NCBI GenBank assembly: GCA_963741565.1 | Contig: CAVUIK010000003.1 | Location: 186,001-250,000 of the forward strand | DNA length: 64,000 nt | Direction: 5' to 3' | Origin: Ga0077555 sp963741565 | GTDB lineage: Bacteria > Pseudomonadota > Alphaproteobacteria > Rhizobiales > Hyphomicrobiaceae | Part shown: positions 12,199-20,635 of the stretch, in pieces | How positions within the stretch are numbered: position 1 is the stretch's first letter | How the letters are laid out: every line of letters begins with the position of its first letter | Notes under the pieces: generated by a model | Databases searched by the model: none | What the model was told of the DNA's origin: nothing | Seen by the model: only the letters and a program-made list of their open reading frames with translations | Made by a program: the position numbers and the translations under genes

Positions 12199-12576
12199 TC
12201 AGGCCTTCTCGACAGGACCGCCGCCGTCGACCCAACCTTTGAAGCCGCCGAGGTTCATCACCTTCGTGTAGCCCATGTCCTTCAGCGTCTTGCCAACCAT
12301 GGCGGAGCGACCACCCGAGGCGCAGTAGGCGACGACCGTCTTGGCTTTGTCGAAACTCTTGTCGTGCGCCTGCGAGCCCGGACAAGCGCGGAATTCGACG
12401 AGGCCGCGTGGAATGGCGACGGCGCCCGGCACCTTGCCGGCGGTCGCGACTTCGTTTGGCTCCCGCACATCGAGGAACAGAACGTCGGCGCGGCCGACGA
12501 GCTGCTTTGCTTCGTCGACGCTGATCCGGGGAATGGCGGCGTTGGCTTCGTCGATCATCTGCTGCACAGTTTTCAT
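12199..12576 (-). CDS. Single-domain rhodanese-like sulfurtransferase
   Basis: A 125-residue cytosolic protein with one rhodanese domain. It has the LFLDVREPNEVATAG segment, the active-site loop VAYCASGGRSA with catalytic Cys, and the GFKGWVDGG ending. Such proteins move sulfane sulfur to thiols or cyanide, and the physiological acceptor cannot be told from the sequence. An AGGAGA site precedes the ATG. It stands alone between tsaD (convergent) and the orphan gene upstream on its own strand. Confidence 0.9.
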   Translation of the reverse strand: MKTVQQMIDEANAAIPRISVDEAKQLVGRADVLFLDVREPNEVATAGKVPGAVAIPRGLVEFRACPGSQAHDKSFDKAKTVVAYCASGGRSAMVGKTLKDMGYTKVMNLGGFKGWVDGGGPVEKA

Positions 12577-12675
12577 GTCATCTCCTTGGTTGCGGGCAGC
12601 CATCATATCCCGCTCACGCACCCAATCCAATCCGCATCGTCGACGCGAAGCAGGTGGCGCTGCATTGCAATGCCG

Positions 12676-13512
12676 TCACGTCTGTATCAACAGGTACCGG
12701 ATGTCGTATTCGAACGGATCGTCGGCGTTCTTGTCGTGGAAGGCCACTTCGAGTTCAGTTGTGCCAGGCTTGTGGCCGACCGCGATCCGTCGAATATGGT
12801 GGTGACCGTTCTTGAACGCAAAATGGAAACTGGACAGCACCAAAGCAATATTCGGATTGGCGAGTACGGGGACCGGGATCGTCGTCGCCCCGATTGCCGA
12901 CCCACTGACATCAATTCTAGCTGCTGAAATAAGCGGTTGCGGCAAGACAGCAAACTGGACGTCCCAATCGATGCGTCGATCTGGTAGACCAAGGCCGAAC
13001 GGAACATGCCAACTCATCACTGCGCGCGTGCCCCAGAACGCTGACGTCGTATTATGTTCCTCCAAGAACCCGAGCCGATACAATTCTCGATCTTCTGAAT
13101 CGATCAGTTGCAGTCGAAAGCCCATCAATGCGGCAGGATGTAGATACTGAGGACTGGCATTGTTATAGTTGGCGCCTGGAAGGACGACCACTTCTTCAAT
13201 CGCAATTAGATCATCGCCCCGCTGGCTTCTGTGGAGTTCGCATTGCTGGGGATCGATGTCGACGTGCACGGCCCGATACTTGACCCGGTCGTTGGTGCTT
13301 GTCGGGTTCGTGTCGTAGAGGCCGACTGTGAGTTGGCTCGATCCGATTTCCGGTTGAACGACGACACCACGAAATTCGTTGTCGATCTGGCCACCGGGCT
13401 CGCCGAGTTTTTCGTATTCGAGTTCGAAATAGCTGAGCAGTGGAACGCGGCCTTGGTAGTTGTTGTTCAGCGTCTCGGTTCCTTTGACGCTGCCGCGACG
13501 ATCATGAATCAT
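12676..13512 (-). CDS. Orphan protein of unknown function
   Basis: A 278-residue open frame starting MIHDRRGSV with a GGAG site six bases upstream. I do not recognise the family. There is no signal peptide or membrane helix. The sequence is rich in beta-type alternation, Asn, Asp and Tyr. The C-terminal part (HHHIRRIAVGHKPG, then ELEVAFHDKNADDPFEYDIR) has a rhythm seen in beta-sandwich binding domains such as H-type lectins, but this is only an impression. The gene and its upstream 140 bases are visibly lower in GC than the neighbours, which suggests recent acquisition. A TTGACA-like hexamer lies on the minus strand at 13577-13582, without a clear -10 partner. Confidence 0.75.
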   Translation of the reverse strand: MIHDRRGSVKGTETLNNNYQGRVPLLSYFELEYEKLGEPGGQIDNEFRGVVVQPEIGSSQLTVGLYDTNPTSTNDRVKYRAVHVDIDPQQCELHRSQRGDDLIAIEEVVVLPGANYNNASPQYLHPAALMGFRLQLIDSEDRELYRLGFLEEHNTTSAFWGTRAVMSWHVPFGLGLPDRRIDWDVQFAVLPQPLISAARIDVSGSAIGATTIPVPVLANPNIALVLSSFHFAFKNGHHHIRRIAVGHKPGTTELEVAFHDKNADDPFEYDIRYLLIQT

Positions 13513-13653
13513 AACTCACTCCATAGCTAATATTTCTAAAACAAAACGCCTTGATTGACGCAGAAGATCCGTAATCTGTCAAATAAGTTCATATGGCCGA
13601 GGCTGGCGAAGCGCTGCAAATCCGCGCTCTTCAGTCGGGAGCACACTGCCGGG

Positions 13654-14802
13654 TCACCGGAACGCCGGCATCACCTCTTCCTTCACGCGCTGAAACTGCT
13701 CGCACATGACGGCCTTCGGCGTGGTGAGTGCGGTGGAGAGATTGATTGTCTCCAGGCCAGGGAAGCGCACCTCCATGCCTTTCAGATGCTCAACGAGTTG
13801 CGCCGCGGTGCCAGCAAACCAAGAGCCAAGCTGCATATAGTGTTCGAGAGTCGGCACGCCGGCCTTGTCCCAGCCGCCGCGCCGGCCGACCGCCTCGACC
13901 TGGGCCGGCGTGATACCCGGCACGAAGCCGAGCGGCGCGAACATCTTGACGTGCTCCTCGTAGTAGGGCCGCAGCTGCTTGATTGCCTGTTCTTTAGTGT
14001 CAGCGAGAAAGAAAAAGATGCCGATGCCGAGGTTTTCGCCGAGTTTCCAGCTCTTGCCGGCGCGGTGCGCGGCCTCCTGGAAGGCCTTGATCGGGCCATC
14101 ACTCATCGTGGCGGCGCCGCCGCCGACCATGCCCTTGATCTCGTGGCGGATCATGAAATCCATCGCCTCGCGCTTTGCCGAGACGATCGGCTGCCAGGTT
14201 TCCAGCGAGTGGATCGGCCGCGGCACCAGGGTCAAGTCCTTCAGCGTGTAACCGCGATAGGGCACCTCGGGCGGCAACGTGTAATGCCGGCCCTTGTGCG
14301 CGAAGCGCTCGGACTTGAACGCCTTCATGATGATCTCGACCTGCTCCTCGAACAGCTCGCGATTGGCGTCCTGATCCAGCATCGGCGCGCCGAACGTCTC
14401 GACCTCGCGGGTGTGATAGCCGCGCGCGACGCCGAACACCGTGCGCCCCTTGGTCAGGATGTCGGCGGTGGCGTAGTCCTCGGCCATGCGCAGCGGATGC
14501 CACATCGGTGCAACATTGAAGCCGCAGCCGATCTTGAGCGTTTTGGTCACGTGCGCCAGATGTACGGCCATCATCAGCAGGTTCGGCAGCACCTCGTAGC
14601 CTTCGTGCTGGAAGTGATGTTCGGCGAGCCAAAGGGTCTCGAAGCCGCAGTCATCCAGCGTTTTGGCCACGGCCTCCGTTTTTTCAAAGACACTTGCGAG
14701 TTGCTCGTTCGTGAACCGCCGGTCGTTCGCCGGCGTCGCGTTCTGGCCGAAGTCGGGCAGATCGATATGTCCCGGATAAACCGTGACGAATTTCTTGATC
14801 AT
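13654..14802 (-). CDS. LLM-class flavin-dependent monooxygenase (bacterial luciferase-like)
   Basis: A 382-residue TIM-barrel F420/FMN oxidoreductase. The start MIKKFVTVYPGHIDL has a GGAGG site seven bases upstream. The body has TLWLAEHHFQHEG, VTKTLKIGCGFNVAPMWHP and GRTVFGVARGYHTREV, which are typical of the luciferase-like fold. These enzymes use reduced flavin and oxygen to oxidise diverse substrates, and the partner flavin reductase is usually encoded elsewhere. Substrate unknown. The 216 bases between it and the divergent suhB-like gene contain a small tandem repeat. Confidence 0.9.
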   Translation of the reverse strand: MIKKFVTVYPGHIDLPDFGQNATPANDRRFTNEQLASVFEKTEAVAKTLDDCGFETLWLAEHHFQHEGYEVLPNLLMMAVHLAHVTKTLKIGCGFNVAPMWHPLRMAEDYATADILTKGRTVFGVARGYHTREVETFGAPMLDQDANRELFEEQVEIIMKAFKSERFAHKGRHYTLPPEVPYRGYTLKDLTLVPRPIHSLETWQPIVSAKREAMDFMIRHEIKGMVGGGAATMSDGPIKAFQEAAHRAGKSWKLGENLGIGIFFFLADTKEQAIKQLRPYYEEHVKMFAPLGFVPGITPAQVEAVGRRGGWDKAGVPTLEHYMQLGSWFAGTAAQLVEHLKGMEVRFPGLETINLSTALTTPKAVMCEQFQRVKEEVMPAFR

Positions 14803-14909
14803 CGAACGCCTCCAGTTGCAGGCTGCCGCCAATGGGAGATGGCAGGCTGGCATACCTCGGCGCCGGTGACGAGCCGTCTTAACCTCGTTGCCAGGGCGCG
14901 GCCGGCGCG

Positions 14910-14943
14910 GGCCAATCGCTGGCCAATCGCTGGCCAAATCGCT
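14910..14943. repeat. Three tandem copies of an 11-bp unit
   Basis: GGCCAATCGCT occurs at 14910-14920 and 14921-14931, then once more with an inserted A at 14932-14943. It lies in the divergent intergenic region between the luciferase-like gene and the inositol-phosphatase-family gene, about 80 bases before the latter's ATG. The period is close to one helical turn. Confidence 0.8.
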
Positions 14944-15023
14944 CGCTTGCGCCGGCCGTCGCAAGCCGCTAGGGGGTACGCCTGACGTCGCGCCGGTCTG
15001 CAGGTGCGAAAACGAGAGATCCG

Positions 15024-15833
15024 ATGCCCACCTCCGCCCTGATGAACGTCATGGTCGCCGCCGTCCGCAAGGCTGGTCGCAGCCTCGCGCGTGATTTCGG
15101 CGAGGTCGAGCAGTTGCAGGTCTCGGTCAAGGGACCCGCGAACTTCGTGACAGCCGCTGATCTGCGGGCCGAGGAAATCCTGTTCAACGAGTTGGGCCGG
15201 GCGCGCAAAGGTTACGGCTTCCTTATGGAAGAGCGCGGCGCCGTTCCGGGCCCCGACGAAACCCATCGCTGGATCGTCGACCCGCTGGATGGCACCACGA
15301 ATTTCCTGCACGGCATTCCGCACTTTGCGATCTCCGTCGCGCTCGAGCGCGACAAGGAGATGGTGGCAGCCGTCATCTATAGTCCCGCCACCAACGAGCT
15401 CTACACGGCCGAGAAGGGGAAAGGCGCGTTCCTGAACGATCGCCGCCTACGGGTTGCCGGTCGCCGTGTGCTCGAGGAAACCGTCATTTCCGTTGGAATT
15501 CCACCGCGCGGCCGTCCGGGGCACCAGCGGTTCCAGGCCGAATGCGGCATGGCCATCCGCGAGACCGCGGGCGTGCGCAGCACCGGGGCCGCCGCCGTGG
15601 ACCTGGCCTGGGTTGCGGCGGGTCGCCTTGATGCGTTTCTGGAGCATGGTCTCCATCCCTGGGACATCGCGGCCGGCATCCTGATGGTGCGGGAGGCGGG
15701 CGGCATCGTGACCGACGCCGAGGGCGGAGAGAAAATGTTGGACACCGGTGGCATTCTGGCCGCCAACAGCCATATCCACAAGACCCTGCAGGTGCACCTG
15801 AAAGCGATCGGCGCCCCCGTCAAGAAGGCCTGA
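15024..15833 (+). CDS. suhB: Inositol monophosphatase family protein (SuhB/CysQ superfamily)
   Basis: A 269-residue Mg2+-dependent, Li+-sensitive-type phosphatase. Metal-ligand motifs are seen in order: EERG (about residue 69), WIVDPLDGTTNF (about 87-98) and HPWDIAAGILMVREAGG near the C-terminus. In bacteria this family covers inositol-1-phosphatase and the SuhB protein that also assists rRNA antitermination. The sequence cannot separate these roles. It is followed 90 bases later by the MotA-like gene on the same strand. Confidence 0.92.
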   Translation: MPTSALMNVMVAAVRKAGRSLARDFGEVEQLQVSVKGPANFVTAADLRAEEILFNELGRARKGYGFLMEERGAVPGPDETHRWIVDPLDGTTNFLHGIPHFAISVALERDKEMVAAVIYSPATNELYTAEKGKGAFLNDRRLRVAGRRVLEETVISVGIPPRGRPGHQRFQAECGMAIRETAGVRSTGAAAVDLAWVAAGRLDAFLEHGLHPWDIAAGILMVREAGGIVTDAEGGEKMLDTGGILAANSHIHKTLQVHLKAIGAPVKKA

Positions 15834-15926
15834 CCCCGCCTGAAGATGGGCGTGGACGGGGCTATTCCTGTGATTTTCATGCCATGATCTGGCGGTAAGC
15901 TCAGCGCTGCCGACCCGCGGAGACTG

Positions 15927-17000
15927 ATGATGGCGAAGAGCCGACCGACCGACGCGACCTCCCGTCCATTGCACAGGACCCTCAATTCGCCGGGCCCCTA
16001 TCTCAGGGGTATGCTGGTCTTTCTCGCCCTTGTCGGCTTCCTGGTGGCCATCATCGCCGCCCCATTGCTAATGGCGTTCTGGACCAATCCGCTGCTCAAT
16101 GGACTGATTATCGGCGTGCTTGGCGTCGGCATCCTGCGCGCCTTCGGACAGGTCGTCCGCCTCTATCCCGAGATCCGATGGGTGAACGCTTTCCGCATCG
16201 CCGATCCCGGCCTTTCGATCGAGCACCGTCCGGCGCTTCTTGCTCCCATGGCGACGATGCTGCGTGACCGTACCGGAAACCTGTCGCTCTCGACCACGTC
16301 GATGCGCTCGATCATGGATTCGATCGGTGGTCGCCTCGACGAAGCTCGAGACACCGGCCGCTATCTCGTCGGCCTTCTGGTGTTCCTCGGCTTGCTCGGC
16401 ACATTCTGGGGCCTGCTCGAGACCATGCAGTCGGTGGGCAAGGTGATCGCGTCGCTCGATACCAAGCAGACCGACAGCACGCTGGTATTCGAGGAATTGA
16501 AGAACGGTCTGGCCATGCCGCTCAAGGGCATGGGCACGGCCTTCTCGTCATCGCTGATGGGTCTCGCGGGATCGCTGATCCTGGGCTTCCTGGATCTGCA
16601 GACCAGTCACGCGCACAACCGGTTCTACAACGAGCTGGAGGAATGGCTCTCCGGCATCACCGAGCTGACGCCGGGCGGCGCCGCCGGCAACGATGTCGCA
16701 AGCCGCCAGCTCGCCGGTGCCGTCTACGAGATGCAGCGTGCGGTCACCGAGCTCACGCAATATATGCAGGCGCAGAACCAGCACTTGCAGTCGATCGGTG
16801 CGGGGGGATCGGGACAGGCTCCGCTCCTGCCCGATCCGGCCGTGAAAGAGCTCGCCAATGGCGTCGACAGTCTTGTCCGCCAGATGCGCGCCGAACAGAA
16901 GGTGGTGCGCGAGTGGGTGGACGAGCAGGCCCAGCGCCAGTCCGAAGTGGCGGTTGTCATCAAGGGCCTCGCCGACACCGTGCAGCGGTCGCGGAGCTGA
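15927..17000 (+). CDS. MotA/TolQ/ExbB-like membrane protein
   Basis: A 357-residue protein. A pair of N-terminal helices (about 28-49 and 55-72) is followed by a cytosolic linker, then two further helices (VGLLVFLGLLGTFWGLLETM and AFSSSLMGLAGSLILGFLDL) in the arrangement of MotA/ExbB proton-channel subunits. A helical C-terminal tail of about 130 residues follows. The next gene starts 3 bases after the stop and encodes an OmpA-domain partner, so the pair probably forms a proton-driven stator-like complex. No flagellar, tol or defence genes are next to it. The role is unknown; cell-envelope energy transduction is the inference. Confidence 0.85.
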   Translation: MMAKSRPTDATSRPLHRTLNSPGPYLRGMLVFLALVGFLVAIIAAPLLMAFWTNPLLNGLIIGVLGVGILRAFGQVVRLYPEIRWVNAFRIADPGLSIEHRPALLAPMATMLRDRTGNLSLSTTSMRSIMDSIGGRLDEARDTGRYLVGLLVFLGLLGTFWGLLETMQSVGKVIASLDTKQTDSTLVFEELKNGLAMPLKGMGTAFSSSLMGLAGSLILGFLDLQTSHAHNRFYNELEEWLSGITELTPGGAAGNDVASRQLAGAVYEMQRAVTELTQYMQAQNQHLQSIGAGGSGQAPLLPDPAVKELANGVDSLVRQMRAEQKVVREWVDEQAQRQSEVAVVIKGLADTVQRSRS

Positions 17001-17003
17001 GCC

Positions 17004-18032
17004 ATGGCGCGAGGACGTACCCGCCGTGCGAACGAGTATGGCGAGTTCTGGCCGGGCTACGTCGACGTTCTGTCGACGATGCTGCTGACGGTCACCTTCC
17101 TGCTGTCGATCTTCATGTTGGCGCAGTTTTTCGTGACGCAGGAGTTGTCCGGCAAGGACGACGCCTTGAAGCGTCTCACCCGCCAGATCGCGACGTTGAC
17201 CAATTTGCTCTCGCTGGAGGAGGGCAAAGGAAAATCGGCAATCGATGAGATCGCGGCACTGACCGCATCTCTGTCCTCGCTCAAGGCCGAGAACGCACGC
17301 CTGTCTGGCGCCGCCGGCGCCGGCGACGACAAGGCGACCGCGGCCAACAACCGGATCTCCGCTCTGACGAAGGAACTGGCCGACGAGAAGTCGCTGACAT
17401 CCGAGGCGATGTCGAAAGTCGATTTGCTCAACCAGCAACTGCTGGCGCTTCGTCGTCAAATGGCGGCGCTCAACGAGGCCCTGCAGGCGGCCGAGGCCAA
17501 GGACAAGGATGCCCAGGCGCGCATCACGGATCTCGGCGCCCGCCTCAACGTGGTGCTCGCCCGGCAAGTGCAGGAGCTACAGCGTTACCGGTCGGATTTC
17601 TTCGGCCGGCTGCGGGACGCGCTCAAGGATCGCCGCGATATCCGCGTTGTCGGCGACCGGTTTGTGTTCCAGTCCGAAGTTCTGTTCCCCTCCGGCCAGG
17701 CACAGATGACGCCCGAAGGGCTCGCTGCCATCGATCAGTTAGCCGCCGCCATCGTCGAGCTTGAGCGAGCAATCCCAAAGGAGATCGACTGGGCGCTACA
17801 GGTCGATGGCCACACGGACTCGCGGCCCATCGCCAGCCGTGAATTTCCCTCGAATTGGGAGCTGTCGAGCGCGCGCGCGACGTCGGTGGTCAAGTACCTG
17901 ATCAGCCGCGGCGTCTCGCCCCGGCGTCTGGTCGCGGCCGGCTATGGCGAGTTCGCGCCGCTCGAAGACGGCACGACCGACGACGTGCGAAGCCGCAACC
18001 GCCGCATCGAGCTGAAGCTCACAAATCGGTAG
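17004..18032 (+). CDS. OmpA/MotB-like peptidoglycan-binding protein, partner of the upstream MotA-like protein
   Basis: A 342-residue protein. One N-terminal helix (about 19-41, VLSTMLLTVTFLLSIFMLAQ) is preceded by an aromatic EYGEFWPGYVDV segment, as in MotB N-termini. A periplasmic coiled coil (about 45-195) leads to a C-terminal OmpA domain with VDGHTDSRPI and SSARATSVVKYLISRGV, which bind meso-diaminopimelate of peptidoglycan. A plug-like region between helix and coiled coil is not obvious. It is almost contiguous with the MotA-like gene and so in the same operon. Confidence 0.9.
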   Translation: MARGRTRRANEYGEFWPGYVDVLSTMLLTVTFLLSIFMLAQFFVTQELSGKDDALKRLTRQIATLTNLLSLEEGKGKSAIDEIAALTASLSSLKAENARLSGAAGAGDDKATAANNRISALTKELADEKSLTSEAMSKVDLLNQQLLALRRQMAALNEALQAAEAKDKDAQARITDLGARLNVVLARQVQELQRYRSDFFGRLRDALKDRRDIRVVGDRFVFQSEVLFPSGQAQMTPEGLAAIDQLAAAIVELERAIPKEIDWALQVDGHTDSRPIASREFPSNWELSSARATSVVKYLISRGVSPRRLVAAGYGEFAPLEDGTTDDVRSRNRRIELKLTNR

Positions 18033-18050
18033 AATAGGTCGTTGGCCGCT

Positions 18051-18488
18051 TCAGATGCCGCGGCAGGTCTGTAGCCGGTCCTTGAGCTGGCCGATCTCGG
18101 AACGGAAATTGCGGCCCGCCTCGCCCTGCGCCATCCGGCACATGGCCTTGATCATGCGCGGCGTCAGGTTCTGCTTCAGGATATCCTTGGCGAAGTCGTT
18201 GATGGCCGGTGGCAGCGGCTCGTCGTCCTTCCAGTCCATCCAGCGGGACATCGCCTCGAGTCCGGTGCAGAAGAGGCCGATCGTTTCCGGGGCTGTTTTC
18301 TCGATTGCCTCGAGCTGACCGAGTTGGTCTTGCATGGCCTTGACGCCCGTCTCCGAGCAGTCGGACTTCGTCTCAATGGGGTTCGGCGGTTGCGGAAATC
18401 CGGGTAGTCCCGGCAAACCTTGTGCCGTCGCGCCGGTTACGGTTCCACACAGCAGGAGCACCGCCAATCCACCGACCCGCTTTGCCAT
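18051..18488 (-). CDS. Hypothetical exported protein with conserved Cys
   Basis: A 145-residue protein with a cleavable signal peptide (MAKRVGGLAVLLLCGTVTGA, then TAQG). The mature part is helical with about four cysteines, suggesting disulfides in the periplasm. An AGGTGA site precedes the ATG. It converges on the OmpA-domain gene with an 18-base gap. I do not recognise a characterised family. Confidence 0.75.
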   Translation of the reverse strand: MAKRVGGLAVLLLCGTVTGATAQGLPGLPGFPQPPNPIETKSDCSETGVKAMQDQLGQLEAIEKTAPETIGLFCTGLEAMSRWMDWKDDEPLPPAINDFAKDILKQNLTPRMIKAMCRMAQGEAGRNFRSEIGQLKDRLQTCRGI

Positions 18489-18681
18489 AGCTTCACCTGC
18501 ATGAATCGCCGGCACCTGCGGCGCGCCTATCTCCGCTCGCAACCTGCGCGAGGACTATGGCGGAAGCGGGGAATGGAGCATCCGACGCCGTGCGACCCGG
18601 GCGATTGACCGATCCTGCCCCATTGCTGCCGCATCCCCCACCTTTGACTTGGCGGGCGGGTTTGATGGGGAGCGTTCAGAC

Positions 18682-19380
18682 ATGGCATTGCACCAATCAC
18701 GTAGCGAGAACCCGAACGAGATTGCCATCCACGCCGCGGGCTCCGACGGTGGGCGTCTCACGGCCATCGTGTCAGCGGTTGCGCTTTTGCTGTCCGGCTA
18801 CAATTTCTGGGACAGCACGCTGAAGCAACCTGACCTCAAGGTCTTCGTACCACCGATCATCCAGTACGCGTCTCCCTACAACAACACGAACTTCGAAGTG
18901 TTCGCCGTTCCCGTGACCATCATCAACGAGGGTGGCCGCAGCGGCACCATTCTCTCGATCGATCTCGATGCGACCAACGTCAAGACCGGCGAAACCAAGC
19001 GATTCTACGCCGCCGATTTCGGGCGCTGGACCATGGAGAGAACCCGCAGCAGCTCCTATCAGCCGTTCGCGCCGATCTCGCTTGCGGGCAAGGCCAGCCG
19101 GACCGAGACGGTGTTGTTCTACACGAAGTCAGAAAAGGAGAAGCCGGCGCAGCTCATCACCGAGCCCGGCCGTTTTCAGTTCAAGCTCACGCTCGATGAA
19201 GCCGAAGTCGGTGATTTCGGGCCCCTGGACCGGTATTTTCGCGGTGCGCCGGCAACGGCGGCGTTCGAGATGGAGCTGCGCAATTACGACGCGCGCGCCT
19301 TTCAGAACGGCACGCTGGCCCTTCATCGCGCGCAGCCAGCCGGGCCTGCGATTTCCGATGCGGGCGCGACGAAGCCCTGA
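18682..19380 (+). CDS. Hypothetical membrane-anchored protein
   Basis: A 232-residue protein with one N-terminal helix (about 25-43, LTAIVSAVALLLSGYNFW), followed by a beta-rich domain containing VFAVPVTIINEGGRSGTIL. That segment resembles Ig-like or CARDB-type domains of anchored extracytoplasmic proteins. A GGGGAG site lies about ten bases before the ATG. It ends seven bases from the convergent threonine-synthase-like gene. Function unknown. Confidence 0.75.
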   Translation: MALHQSRSENPNEIAIHAAGSDGGRLTAIVSAVALLLSGYNFWDSTLKQPDLKVFVPPIIQYASPYNNTNFEVFAVPVTIINEGGRSGTILSIDLDATNVKTGETKRFYAADFGRWTMERTRSSSYQPFAPISLAGKASRTETVLFYTKSEKEKPAQLITEPGRFQFKLTLDEAEVGDFGPLDRYFRGAPATAAFEMELRNYDARAFQNGTLALHRAQPAGPAISDAGATKP

Positions 19381-19386
19381 CGTCCA

Positions 19387-20524
19387 TCATTGCGACGATG
19401 GCCCAAACAGCTGGCTGACGAACGCCGCCGCTTTCAGCCCGGTACCTGTCAGCAGCGCCACCGTCGTCTCGTTTGGGGAAATGGACCCATTGGCGATCAA
19501 TTGCGCGGCCGCCGCCGCGGCAGTCGCGCTGGTCGGCTCTACAAAGATGCCCTTCGAGGCGAGCTGGCGCATAGCCGCGACAATCCCGTCCTCGGAAATC
19601 GCAATCGTGCCACCGCCGGAGCGCCGGATTGCCTCCAGCACCTGGCGCATGCGCACCGGTGCGGCAATGGCCGTACCTTCAGCGATCGTCGGCGAAACCG
19701 GAGTTGGGACCAGCTCGGTCGCGCCGGCGCGGAAGCTGGCGTCGATCGGCGCGCAATTGGCTGGCTGTGCACAAAACAAACGGGGCAGCCGGTCGATCTG
19801 CCGGGCGGCCAGAAGCTCGCCGAAACCGATATCGCAGCCCAGCACATTGCTGCCGGCGCCGGTGGGGATGACGATGTTGTCGGGCGCCTTGAAACCCAGA
19901 TCCTCCCACAATTCGTAAGCCAGCAGTTTTGTTCCTTGCAGAAAGAACGGCTGCCAGTTGTGGCTCGCATAAAAAATCTGTTCGGACTGCCGGATGGCTT
20001 CGTGCTGGGACGCTTCGCGCGGCCCGGGCACCAGCTGGACCTCGGCGCCGAACGCGCGCATCTGTGCGACCTTGGCCGGCTGTGTCGTGGCCGGAGCCAG
20101 ATATTTTTACCTTCATGGCGGCAGCTGCGCCGAATGCGGCGATCGCTGCGCCGCCGTTGCCGGAGCTGTCCTCGAGGATCGCGGGTATGCCGTGCTGCTT
20201 CAGATACGACACCATGACGGTCGCGCCGCGGTCCTTGAAGCTTCCCGTCGGGGCGAACCATTCGAGTTTATAGTGCACCGTTGAGCCAAGCGCCGTGGAT
20301 TGGACAAGCGGCGTCATTCCCTCACCCAGCGAAACCGGCGTGAGGGGCAGTGGCAAGGCCGCGCGGTAGCGCCAAAGCGAGCGCATCCGGCTGTCGATGT
20401 CGCCGCGGCCGATACCCGGCAATGGCGTGATCATCAGCGGCCCGCCCGTGCCCGAGCGCCATCGCGGCACATCGAGCGGGAAGGCCGCACCGTTGGCAGG
20501 ATCGATGTAGGTGGGCGTGGTCAT
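19387..20524 (-). pseudogene. Threonine-synthase-like PLP enzyme, disrupted by a frameshift in an A5 run
   Basis: The reconstructed protein of about 378 residues is a fold-type II PLP enzyme. It has GEGMTPLVQS, the PLP-Lys motif APTGSFKDRG, DSSGNGGAAIAAFGAAA and a C-terminal LLTGTGLKA phosphate loop. This is the threonine synthase pattern (O-phosphohomoserine to threonine), though threonine synthase paralogues with other roles exist. The frame breaks at the five Ts at 20104-20108 (AAAAA on the coding strand). Removing one A joins KVK to LAPATTQPAKV and continues to the stop at 19387. A homopolymer indel like this is typical of sequencing error. The start is the ATG giving MTTPTYIDPAN. Confidence 0.85.
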
Positions 20525-20635
20525 GTGGTGTTCAAAGCCGTGAGCGTGTGGGAGCCGGACGCGGGGCCATGGCGCAGCGGCATCATAAGGCTTCGGCCTA
20601 GTCATGAGAAGCCAAGCCGCGCGTTGGGGCTGCCG

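Noticed and set aside
13577..13582. TTGACA hexamer as a promoter for the orphan gene
   Set aside because: No convincing -10 element is present at the right spacing.
15927..18032. Zorya-type defence system (ZorA/ZorB-like MotA and OmpA genes)
   Set aside because: No ZorC/ZorD/ZorE or nuclease/helicase gene is next to the pair, and the surroundings are housekeeping genes.
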